Origin: Tetraselmis striata
Lineage: Eukaryota > Chlorophyta > Chlorodendrophyceae > Chlorodendrales > Chlorodendraceae
Length of the DNA: 64,000 nt
Direction of reading: 5' to 3'
NCBI GenBank assembly: GCA_006384855.1
Contig: VCJN01002319.1
Coordinates: 248,001-312,000 of the forward strand
Below are positions 45,600 to 55,650 of the stretch, piece after piece (the first letter of the stretch is position 1; the number at the start of each line of letters is the position of its first letter). The position numbers were made by a program, and so were the translations under genes. The notes below the pieces were generated by a model. It was not told the origin of the DNA. It saw only the letters and a program-made list of their open reading frames with translations, and made no database searches.

Positions 45600-46740
45600 G
45601 CGACCGGAGCACAATGTCCAACGACGGTCCGATGGCGCCGACCAGCTGCGTGGCCGGACCGCGGAAGCGACCAGGGCGCAGGGTGCAATGGCGGCCCGAT
45701 GGCGCCGACCAACTGCGTGCCCGGGCCGCGGAGGCGACCGGGGCACAAGGTGCAGCGGCGGCCCATGTCGTCGACGAGCTGCATGGCCGGACCGCGGAAG
45801 CGACCGGGGCGCAGGGTGCAATGGCGGCCCGTTGGCGCCGACTAGTTGCGTGCCCGGGCTGCGAAAGCAACAGAGGCACAGTGGGGGTGCTACAGCGGCC
45901 CGATGGCGCCGGCGGCCAGCTGCGTCCCCGGGCCGCGGAAGCGACCGGGACACATGTTGCAATGGAGGCCTGGTGGCGCCGACCGGCTGCGTGCCTGGGC
46001 CGCAGAAGCGACCACGGCATCGTGTGCAGCGGCGGCCCGTTTTTTTGGCGCCGGCCAACTACTGCGTGCCCGGGGCTGCGAAAGCGACCGGGGCACAAGG
46101 TAGTGCAGCGGCGGCCCGTTGGCGCCCACCAGCTGCGTGCTCGGGCCGCGGAAGCGGCCGGGCACATGGTACAGCGGCGGCCCGATGGCGCCGACCAACT
46201 GCATGCCCGGGCTGCAAAAGGAACCGGGGCAAGGTGTGCAGCGGCGTCCCGATGCTAGCGCCGACCAACTGCGTGCCCGGGCTGCAAAAGCAACCGGGGC
46301 ACGGTGTGCAGTGGCGGCCCGATGGCGCCGACCAACTGCGTGCCCGGGCTGCAAAAGCAACCGGGGCAAGGTGTGCAGCGGCGTCCCGATGCTAGCGCCG
46401 ACCAACTGCGTGCCCGGCTGTCAAAGCGACCGGGGCACATTGTGCAGAGGCGGCCCGATGGCGCAGATCAACTGCGTGCCCGGGCTGCGAAGCAACCGAG
46501 GCACGGCGTGCAGCGGCGGCCCAATGGCGCCGACCAGCTGCGTGCCGCCCGGGACTGCGGAAGCGACCGGGGCACAAGGTGCAGTGGCGGCCCGTTGGCA
46601 CTACCAACAAGCTCCGTTGCCGTACCGCGGAAGCGAACTAAGCACGCAGTGTAGCAGCGCTGGATTTTGCCGGCCAGCTGTGGGTAGTGGCGGCCCGATG
46701 GCACCAGCTGACTGCGTGGGTGCTGGCCCGGAGGCGGCAT
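45600..46740. repeat. GC-rich tandem array, unit about 66-70 bp
   Basis: Roughly sixteen degenerate units containing GATGGCGCCGACCAACTGCG, TGCCCGGGC and CGACCGGGGCA. Because the unit is often near a multiple of three and stop-poor, frames longer than 300 codons exist on both strands (45358-46395 plus, 45052-46167 minus). I treat these as by-products, not genes. Confidence 0.8.
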
Positions 46741-47135
46741 AGAGCGGTGGCCGGTTCGCGCCGACCATCTGTATGAATGGGTATGCGAGGCGTAGTAGCC
46801 CGGTTGTGGCGCGGAGTAGCGCGTTGATGCCACATATCCCACTGGCGCATGGATCGTTCCTGCCCAGAAAAGACGATCTTCTTCGCCGGCGAGCCGAAGG
46901 CCGGCGGCATGGGGGGCTCTTGTGTCGCGAGGCGTGAAGAGCGTTTCCCCCGAATCGGTCGAACGGGTGTCCGTGTGGGACACAAGCTGTCGTCGCGAAG
47001 AGCGGGCGCACACCGCCCTCTAGACGATCGTCGACCGCTTCCCGGCCAACGAGACATGTCCTCGAGCAGGGCGCGGGGCATCACTTCTGAATAGCTTGTA
47101 CACCAAAGACCTTGCATGCCACGTAGATACGAGCT

Positions 47136-47499
47136 CTGTCGCGGCGCGACCCCATGGTGGGTGCGCCGCGAAAAAGATGGGGAACAGACAAGCCCTCTGG
47201 CGCTTTTAAGCACACCACGAAGCAGCATGTGGGAGCAGCGCTACCCGGGATGGTTGCGTCGGGAACCGCGCGCGGCTGATGCCGTACGAGCGTACGGCAA
47301 CTTCTGTCGGATGATGAAAATGCCCAGGGGTTGTTGGGTCTTGCTTGGTCTATGTAGCTCCTCGGGCGGTACGGGCACGAACACAAGCACCGGACGTAGT
47401 AGCACCGTATTGGTGCCCTATCGCGCATGCCAAGTAGACAAGGGACAAGGAAACCCCGCCTACTACTAACTACTACTAACTACTAAATAATAGTAAACA
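47136..47499 (-). repeat. Split direct repeat A1 of the non-autonomous element
   Basis: About 364 bp, a diverged copy of 44947-45312. It begins CTGTCGCGGCGCGACCCC and ends AGTAAACA. The CGTACGAGCGTACGGCA palindrome and the ACACAAGCACCGGACGTAGT block are shared with A2. Confidence 0.7.
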
Positions 47500-49617
47500 A
47501 AATAGGCATCTATTTTCCTCGTAGTGCCGCGGAGCTCTGCGCGAAGGGCTATGGACAGCCTAATCAAGCACTCTCCGCCGAATCCCGCCGAACGTTTCGG
47601 CATGTGTGCCTTGCCCGCAATCGCCCGCCCGCGGCAGCTGCTGCGAGCTCGTCTCCTCACCCGTGTCCGGATCCTCGTTGTGCTCGACGCAGTGTGAAAA
47701 GTCTGCAAGACTGTGGGGTCGGGTCGGGGTAGTGCAAGGGGCCGAAGCCGGCAAGATCCGGCGCGTGGAGATGCCCGCTTGGACGGTGCGCCCGTGTACT
47801 TTTCGGGTGTCCGAAGGTGTGACCGAACGCTTCACGGAAGCCACCCGCGGGACATTTACACGGAGAAAAAAGTGCTCTGCGACCCCCCTCCCAATAGAGC
47901 AAAAACATGTGATCACGTGTACACGCTCGCGACTACGAGGAACGTGCAGGAAAGCGGTACGAGGAAACTTGGTTGTGCGGGTACATGTATCTATTTTCCT
48001 ATTTCTGTCGTGATAGGGCGGCGCGGTAGTATATAGGAGCGGCTGAGTAGGATTTAACAACAACAACAACAACACCAGAGCACCCGCCCGATGTATTATT
48101 ATTATAAAAAAGTCATTATTGCTAGTCGCTATACTTTTACTCAGACGCGAAGACGCCGCTGCCTCAAGACGGGAATCATATAGCGGCAGCGAGATCGTCA
48201 CAGTCATTATCACGAGCACCCAAGCCACATGCACACTACCATCATCAGCCCGGCGGAGTCCACCCATCAAGCGGATGACAATACACATCACATACAGAGT
48301 TATCACAGTAAATGTATGCATTGTTCATAGCGGGCAGCAATACGACTGATATAATGTTCATCCAGCAAAGAATAAATGCAGCATCTCACAAAATTATTCG
48401 CACCCAGGGTTTCTCTCGCCGCCTGCTACTGCCTGCTGATGAGTGGGTGCAATTTCCACTAGGTCGTTTCAAGTCAAGAAAGTGCGCCCACCATCACGCA
48501 TAGTATATATACCGTTGGAATCATAATACGGCAAGGACGAAATAACTCGCAGAGACTACAAATAAGGAATATAAATGACAATACATGTGCTCTATGATAT
48601 CGATGCCATTTCAATCAATATATAATGTATGTAGCAATGTTGGCGTGCACGGGGCTCTCGCTATGTGACCAGCACTGTACTATGGGTTGCAAATCATGGC
48701 GAGTTCAACACTTCAAGCCGGTTAATAAACAACGCATGGCATGCCAAAGCATTTGGATGTGAAATAATAGTACGGCGTTTATCTCCCATAGTTGCCAAGA
48801 TGTGATGCTCCCATGCTCGCGTCAACCAGACAACCAACGCCTCTATGCTAATGCTCGGCGCATTTTGTGGAGTCAATGGTGAGCCATGCAGCGGCTTGCA
48901 TGCCATGTGCAAGCCAAGCTGGCTAACCGCCCTGTGTGTATGAAATTGCAACAATCGAGGCGACATGCGTCTCAAAAGAAAACCTCTTGCCACATGGCAG
49001 CATTATATGGTACATACACTCGTATTCTCAGGTACACATCACAATAGTACTCGTACACACAATAATGGTACCAACTCATAGTATATCGTACTCGTACAAT
49101 TATCTCGAAATAAGAGCAGCAAAAATGATATTGCTTCAATCGCACAGCACATATTCCTACCATGCGCCGTTATTTTCTGTGAAATTTAGGATTGCGTGTT
49201 GTCGAGTGTTTCAAGAGAGCCGATCGCACTGAGGAGCGAAAGGCTCGGTCACCCTCGGATCAGATTTGATCCCCATTAGCGGGATTAAAATGCTAGAAAC
49301 GAGCAAAGGCCCTCCCTTTCTTGGCATCATGACGGCCACCTCATGCTAGGTGCGGGTACGTGATGGCCCTTCGTGGCTTCACGTGTTTGGAATGCTCACT
49401 TCAGGCAAATTGTCTTGCGGGGGCGAATACCTTTTGGAGTTTTGGGTGAGACTCAATGATGTGGACCGCCTAGGCACCATTAAGTTCGGCTTTGCCGCTT
49501 GGTTCAAGGGCACCATGTTCCACAACCTGAGGAGCATTGTCGAGGGGCGAGGATATGATTGTCCAAGCTCACGGTGCTGGTGAGGTATGGACCCATGTAA
49601 TCAATCAAAAGTCGTTC
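47500..49617. other. Spacer between two retroelements
   Basis: A 253-codon minus frame (47560-48321) ends in a protein-like DPDTGEETSSQQLPRAGD but its first half is AT-rich hydrophobic filler; no family is recognised. 48330-49250 is AT-rich with no gene. A plus frame at 49350-49583 contains EYLLEFWVRLNDVDRLGTIK, which looks coding but is unassigned. Confidence 0.35.
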
Positions 49618-49690
49618 ATCCAGCGAAGCGTCGATTTTTCGGCGGTGAGCTTTATCCAGCGAAGCGCCGATTTTTCGGATGTGAGCTTTA
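49618..49690. repeat. Tandem duplication, about 36-bp unit
   Basis: Two adjacent copies of ATCCAGCGAAGCGYCGATTT-type sequence followed by TTCGG and GTGAGCTTT, just left of the third PAT-like element. A CCCA/CCCG-type microsatellite follows at about 49790-49816. Confidence 0.7.
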
Positions 49691-49907
49691 TTGCCGTACG
49701 GGTAACCGTATAGTGCAGCGGATCGGGCCTATAGGTGCATCATGACTAAAGCGCTTATCTACTGGCATGTACTACTAAGTACTATAATCCACCCACCCAC
49801 CCGCCCGCCCGCCCACCCACGGTCCTTAATTACACAGCCGTTCGATTACGATCTTACGGTTGGGAGGTACTGGTACTGGTACTCGATACTCGCTGTTGGT
49901 AATGGAA

Positions 49908-50080
49908 AAAAACTGAGCGTTTTCAATTGCCGTGGATGTAGCTGTACGCAGCTTGCGAAGTACAGTTGGAGACCGGCATTTGAAAATGCCGGTTTTCCGT
50001 GCCGTAGCCCGCCGCATATAATGCGGCGGCTGTCAGTATGATTGCTCATTCTCTCGTCGTGCTAACCGGCGCTCTGATTT
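49908..50080 (+). repeat. Split direct repeat A1
   Basis: 173 bp, starting AAAACTGAGCG. Contains two perfect hairpins: ACCGGCATTT-GA-AAATGCCGGT and CCGCCGCAT-ATA-ATGCGGCGG. Confidence 0.85.
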
Positions 50081-50184
50081 ACGTATGTTCTACTACTGAT
50101 CTGCCACGAATACGAGCACCATGTCCCTCTTCCACCGCTTGCTGCTACTTGCAGCCTTCGTCTTACTTGTAACCCCTTGCATCT

Positions 50185-51288
50185 ATGCTGGGAACAATGA
50201 TCACGAGGGCTGGCCCTTCGGAGGGTCCGTCCCCGTTCGACAGGCGCCTTACTCAATTAGAGGACGCTATCAAGGAGGCTTCTCGCGACATCAATTCTGG
50301 TGAGGAGCTGCTTCTCTCTACTGAAGGAGAGAGATCTCGTGAGCACTACCGCATGCTCATCGACAACTACACAGCGCGAAGGACTGCTTTGGAGGCGCAG
50401 CTCGATGCTTTCATTCTCAAAGGCGAGGAGGTCAACAGAATCCCGGAGGGAGCCAAAGGCAAGGCGGAGGCTCCTTTTGCTCCTTCTTCGCGTCGCTCGA
50501 AACGCGCTCGACGCAGGGCGCAGGACGACGACTCTGACTCCGACGACGACGACTTCGGCAGCGAATCTAAGCTGCTTCCTCGAGAGCTTCCCCAGCCGCC
50601 TGGAGGTTTCAAGGAGAAGCTCACTGGTAAAACTCACGTTATCCTTACCCAACAGTTTCAGTTTACGACGCTCGTATTTTATATTACTTGGCAGCTTTAT
50701 GATACTATGATCCAAGCATACCCCGATATGAAGAAGGAGGTTCCGGCCAAGCGCCCCATCCCGGTAGAGGAGATGAAGTCGTCCACTTCGGAGTGGACTG
50801 TACCTCGCTTTCTTAGGAATCTGCTTCGTACCACATACGAAGAAGCCATGATTCTATGCCTTCGGCACAAGTTTTCCTCCGATACTGCCGATATGTATCG
50901 TGGAGATGATATCTGCGGCCCAAATAAGACTCTGTCCCCCAAAGAAAGAGCTCGTAAAGCTATGAAGCTGACGAAGCCCTCGTATAGTAAGGCAGATCGG
51001 GCTTCCACCAACACTTGAGGAGGTGGTCGTGGCTGTGGTGGTGACCGTGGTTACGGCGGCAAGCGTAGTGGCCGTGGTGACGGCGGCGGTAATCGTTTTG
51101 GAGGTCGTGGTTATTACAATGGTTTCGATCCCCTTGCTATGGCTTCAGTTATGGCCGGCAACTTATTGGCGCAACAAAATAACCATTCCGGCTTTTTGCC
51201 TTCTGGTGGTCGTGTTATCGGCCCTTGCCATGGTTGTGACGCGTTTGGCCACTTGAAGCATCACTGCCCGAATGCCAAGAAGGGCTGA
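50185..51288 (+). pseudogene. Gag of the PAT-like element, with RGG-type stretch and CCHC knuckle
   Basis: RNA-binding structural protein. An N-terminal coiled-coil-like region (DRRLTQLEDAIKEASRDINS) leads to a basic then acidic stretch (RRSKRARRRAQDDDSDSDDD) and a helical middle. After an in-frame TGA (51016-51018) the same frame continues into a Gly/Arg-rich stretch (GGGRGCGGDRGYGGKRSGRG) and a zinc knuckle, CHGCDAFGHLKHHC (CX2CX4HX4C), ending at TGA 51286-51288. The internal TGA sits at the edge of the RGG stretch and is most simply an Arg codon CGA changed to TGA. An overlapping frame from 50121 looks like a signal peptide but stops at 50303; I take it as chance. 51289-51840 is AT-rich and without a clear gene. 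Confidence 0.75.
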
Positions 51289-51839
51289 TCTGGTGTACAT
51301 CTCCGGATGTGTACACGGCTTCCTACAGCATGTACTTGATACTTCGCTGTGATAATGCACCAGTGCATTCATCCTCTGGGATTTGAGACTGTCCATGCAG
51401 CTCTCTTTGTATTTTCATCTTTTGGTTCCAGCTCTGGCTGATAGCTTCCTGAAGGTTGTGAAATATACCTTTGTTGTCCGTTCAGCATTTGGTTTGTAAG
51501 TAATGCCTCTGAGGCTGGCTGACTCTTATTCAGCTTTCATTTTGCCTTTTCTTCGCTTATGTTTCTCTATGTCTTTTAGCTCTGATGCCTATTTGATTTG
51601 CACTTATTTTCATTGTATCGTTGATATGATTCATTGTTTCAGCTTACCTGTGCTTGAGCATATTTTTATATGTCTCTTGGAGCTTTGTATGCTTATTTCT
51701 TTGTCAGATTCCCTTTTGATATCTTATAGTCTTTGAATTTCAAATTCGATTTTGAATTTTGAATTCTTCTCTCACCCTAATTTGCAGTAGAATATCAGCA
51801 GTTATATTCATTCTGTCTGTTTTTTGCTGCTATGTTATA

Positions 51840-53947
51840 GGTACCTCTTCTGGTCCTCGTATTAATCATCATGATGATGAGTCTCACTGGGCTCTCAGAG
51901 AGCCTCTAGACAAATTTGAGATGGAGCAGAGCACACCCATGCTCAGAGTTGGTACTCAGAAGAGGTCACTCCCGTTCTGGCGTTCTATATGCCGCCCTCG
52001 CTCTGCGACGATGGATTGAGGATGGCTTTTCTCTTCGTTGGAAGACTGCCCCCCCCCTGCACCAACTGAGTTCCCCAACCTTGGAACGGCCCACCAGAAT
52101 TCAGAGTTTGTGGATGAATGTGTTGCTGAAATGGTGGCAGGCTGCTGGCCACGTTTATGAGACATTTGATAAACCTACCGTGGTTATTAGTCATGTAGGC
52201 GCTGTGCCTAAACTCCGCTCTGATAAGCTCCGGCTCATCATTGATTTGCGTTATGTCAATGAGGCTATTGATTGCCCTAAAGTTCAAATTTGCGGGTCTC
52301 TTAGACCTTAAAGATATAATGATGAAAGGTGATCACATGATCGCTTTCGACTTGAAATGTGGTTTCAGTCACGTCGAGTCTTATTCTTCTGCAAAACCCT
52401 ATGTCGCCTTCAAGTGGAAGGGCAAGTATTACATTTTCAATAGCTTGCCTTTTGGATTGAAAGTGGCTCCTTATGCCTTTGCTAAGACCATGTCTGAGCT
52501 GGTCAGATACTGGCGCAGAGAGGGTATTCGTGTCCTACCCTATCAAGATGATTTCTATTTTGTGCCCCCTCAGCTGCTGATGCATCATTGCTCGGAAGAA
52601 GAATTATTTCTGACTTTGGTAAGTCAGGTTTGTGTCTTAATATAGAGAAGAGCACCCCACCTCCCGTTCAATTGCTCAGGCATTTGGGCCTTATGGTTGA
52701 CTCTGCCACCGGTACTTTTTCTTTGCCAGAAGACCGATGGGATAGGTTACAGCAAGGCATCGCTGAATTGTTGTATGCCCGCAGAGGCAGAGTGTCTGTC
52801 CGCAAGTTGGCTAGTATTATCGGCCAAGCTATCTCTATGAGGCTGGCGCTGGGCTCTCTTGCTCAGCTTTATACCCGGCATCTGTATGCCGTTCAAAATT
52901 CAGTGTGTACCTAGTCCTCCTGGGTTTCTCTCACACCTGAAGCTAGGAATGAACTGTCGTTCTGGGAAGGATTAGACAGAAGTTCCTGTGTGGGCAGAAT
53001 CTGGCCTCGTCAGCATGTGGTGGCGATTAATTTGGAAACTGATGCCAGTGATGTTGGTTGGGGTGGTCTTCTGATAAATGGCCTGTCAGATTCCCATCAA
53101 CTTATCGCTCATGAGTTCTTCACTATGTGGAGAGAGCCCAGTCCTCTACCTTCAGAGAGCTGGCAGGAGTTATCAGATGCATAATGTCTTTTATTACATT
53201 TTGTGTTGGCGCACTGGTAGTCATCCAGACTGATAACCAAAGCCTACTATGGATTGTGGGGAAAGGTAGCAGATCTATCCCTATTAATGATCTGGCTATT
53301 GAATTACACAGCAGCTTCTGTGTGTAAACTATGATATCACCCTGGATTTACATTGGGTTCCCAGAGAAAGGAATGTCCGTGCTGACGCTATCATCAAATA
53401 TGAGGACACTAGTGACTGGATGTTACACAGTAATTTTTTTCAGATGCTGGATGCCCGATGGGGTCCTCACAATGCTGACCTCTTTGCGAGCAGCAGAAAT
53501 GCACAGTGTAGTGTGTTCTTTTCTCAGTTTTGGTGCCCTGGCACTCATGGTGTCAACTATATGCACCATGACTGGTCTCAGTTCAATTGCTGGATTAACC
53601 CTCCTTTCAGAATGGTGGGTGATGTGCTCAGGCACATGCACACTTGTGCTGCTACGGGCACTTTGATTAGCCCCTTTTGGGACTCCTCCTCCTGGTGGCA
53701 TATCCTTGCACCTGACGGTGCTCGCTTCATTGATGCTGTCATGGACTGGCTGTGGCTCCCCATGGAGGACCCTGCCCTTTTTCTCCCGGGCCGGAACAGC
53801 GGCAACCAGAAATCACATCGACCGCCGTCCTGGGACATTCTGGCCATCCGGATCGACTTTTCACGGTCAGGCCCTCCAGTTCTCCCGCTCGCGGACCGCT
53901 GCGTCCACGGCGGCTGCCCATGCTGCTCCCCCTTCCGGTGGTTCTGA
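51840..53947 (+). pseudogene. Pol of the PAT-like element: RT, RNase H, methylase-like domain
   Basis: Pieces of one protein spread over three frames. RT: AVPKLRSDKLRLIIDLRYVN, FDLKCGFSHVE, then RVLPYQDDFYFV with the catalytic YQDD, then LRHLGLMVDSATGTFSLPED. RNase H: NLETDASDVGWGGLLI, STFRELAGVIRC, VIQTDNQSLLWI, LHWVPRERNVRADA. Methylase-like: WGPHNADLFASSRNAQCSVF, CWINPPFRMVGDVL and SWWHILAPDGARF. Frame changes occur near 51990, 52290, 52585, 53140 and 53330, and there is a TAG at 52912-52914, so this copy is dead. Confidence 0.8.
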
Positions 53948-53948
53948 G

Positions 53949-55072
53949 ATGCCGGCGACCCCTTGGGATGAGTTTGGTATTAATAGAGATGATCCCGTCG
54001 AGTGTTCCCTTCTGAATGACCTTCGTAATCCTGCTCGTAATACTGTCGCCGAGAGCACTGGCTCCGGCTATGCCTACGCATGGCGCCGCTTCCCGAAGTG
54101 GTGTGCCTCCCTCTCAGTTCCCAAGAACCCCCTGCCAGCCTCGGATGAGACGGTGGCTCTCTATTTACAGTTCATTGCTAATGCGGCTGAGTCATACTTG
54201 GTAATAAAAACAGCTTCCGCTGCGATTGCATTCCACCAACGTATTTATTTTTACAATCACCTTCCGACCCTCTCTCCGTGGGCCGCTATGGTGAGAGAGG
54301 CGGCTAAGCGCTCTATCGGCCTCAGGGTTTCCAATCGCAAAGAACGTTTCCTTTGGCGGGATGCTGTCGCGTTTGCATCTGCGTATACGCATGAGAGTGC
54401 TCCTTACTGTCACTTGGTGTCGCAGTCCTATGCGTCCTATGTTTTGGCGCAATGTGCCGGTTCGACTGCGCGTCGGGCTTGAGACACACCGATGTCGTTT
54501 TCGCCCCGGGCGATAAATTTGTGACGATTATATTCGTTAAAAGAAAAGCGGGTCAGTACCGTCAAGGGACACAGGCTGTTATATCTGAGATTCCCGGGCC
54601 TATTTGCCCTGTCCGTCTGCTGCAGCGGTTGATGAATTTGACTCGGCCTACTGGTAGGCAAGCTCCTGTTCGTCCTATTTTTCAGGGCTTTGTTGGCAAA
54701 TTTGTCCGGGTTTCCCCAGGGGAAACTGCTCCCAATGGCAAAATTATTACGTTTGCCCAGTACTCAAGGTACTTGCTTGTCACAGTGGATGGGCTCCATT
54801 ATGGGCGTTATCGCTAAAGAGTTCATGGCTACTTATGGATCACACTCTTGCCGTGGTGGCGGTGCATCGGCCGCTGCTAATGCCGGGATTGCCCGAGAGG
54901 ATTGGGGTCAACATATGGGTTCTAGTAGTGTTTCGTGCCAAGTCAGGTATATGAAGAGTAGTGAAGAAAGACTGCTCTCCGTATCGCGCGCTTTCATGCC
55001 CGCCCCATCGGGTTCCACTGTCGTGGACGAGCGGCCGGTCGCTCCTGAAATACCGACTACACCCGTGCATGG
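53949..55072 (+). pseudogene. Tyrosine recombinase of the PAT-like element, truncated by insertion
   Basis: Site-specific recombinase that would integrate the circular DNA intermediate. Starts MPATPWDEFGINRDDP; a SAM-like N-terminal domain contains SGYAYAWRRFPKWCASL. After a frameshift near 54450, ASGLRHTDVV holds the first catalytic Arg and VKRKAGQYRQG a Lys. After another near 54780, GSHSCRGGGASAAANAG holds the HxxR box, WGQHM the third box and QVRYMKSSEERLL the nucleophilic Tyr. The frame is cut at 55072 by the Ty3/gypsy LTR. An acidic tail (GEAPMPESVPDE...) resumes at about 62647 and ends at 62763, in phase if a 4-bp target duplication is assumed. Confidence 0.8.
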
Positions 55073-55599
55073 TGCGACAGTCTAGGGTGCCTCACGCAGG
55101 TCAAGCAGACAAGGCTGTCGTAAACACACAGAAGGCAGCAGAGAGAGAAAGAAACAATGGTTACAACGTTGTCACCACCCGCCGCTATTTATGCGTATGG
55201 CTAGCTCACAGCTAGCCACCACCAAGCGGCACGCGCACTGCTAAGCGCGTCACCGTGGAGAGTCGTGCCTTGAAGTGTCGAACAGGAGGTCGTCGCTTAG
55301 AGACCTCCGCACATGTAGTTGACACATCAGTTTATACACAAGTATACAACTGATGTTACAGAGGCAGGTGCATTATACATATATGCCCGCTACGGGTACG
55401 CACATGCGTATTATCCCGTAACTACTACTGAACAGTGTACCGGTACCAGTAGGACTCATCTCATGATTCATCATCCACCAGTACTCGTATTGTGGCGCGT
55501 GACACACGCGCTCACACATACGATACAGCAGCAGGTACTCGTACATGAATGATGCTACGATCATACAGTACCCGTACAGAGTATGCCATTATTGTCACA
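55073..55599 (-). repeat. 3' LTR
   Basis: 527 bp, TG...CA ends on the minus strand. It supplies the premature stop (TAG at 55083-55085) of the interrupted recombinase frame. Confidence 0.9.
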
Positions 55600-55604
55600 C
55601 TACA

Positions 55605-55617
55605 TCTCTCCCCCCTT
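55605..55617 (-). promoter_or_regulatory. Polypurine tract
   Basis: AAGGGGGGAGAGA on the minus strand, five bases before the 3' LTR, the expected plus-strand primer of an LTR element. Confidence 0.75.
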
Positions 55618-55650
55618 GACAACAGTGTGAAATAGCATTCCACAGGCAGT

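Larger units (their letters stand above)
44811..47499 (-). mobile_element. Non-autonomous element with split direct repeats and tandem-repeat core
   Basis: Minus-strand order: A1 (47499-47136), core, B1 (45355-45313), A2 (45312-44947), spacer, B2 (44852-44811). This is the same A1-B1A2-B2 architecture as the element at 2925-5973. The B1/A2 junction is nearly the same (plus-strand AAACA|TTTCAAGG versus GAACA|TTTCACAAGG). The core has no RT, RNase H, recombinase or zinc knuckle; it is mostly a GC-rich tandem array. I infer a passenger element mobilised by a related PAT-like element. Confidence 0.65.

Noticed and set aside
45052..46395. Long open frames (345 and 371 codons) on both strands as proteins
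   Set aside because: They arise from the same GC-rich tandem array, overlap antiparallel, and have no motif beyond the repeat itself.
44947..47499. The two repeats around 45.1 and 47.3 kb as LTRs
   Set aside because: No PBS, polypurine tract or target duplication. A short second repeat (B) adjoins one copy and recurs beyond it, which fits split direct repeats better.
47560..48321. 253-codon minus-strand frame
   Set aside because: Half is AT-rich hydrophobic filler and half resembles random GC translation; no motif, no splice context.
50121..50303. Signal-peptide-like frame MSLFHRLLLLAAFVLL at the start of the third PAT-like element
   Set aside because: It overlaps Gag in another frame, stops after 60 codons and has no mature domain.
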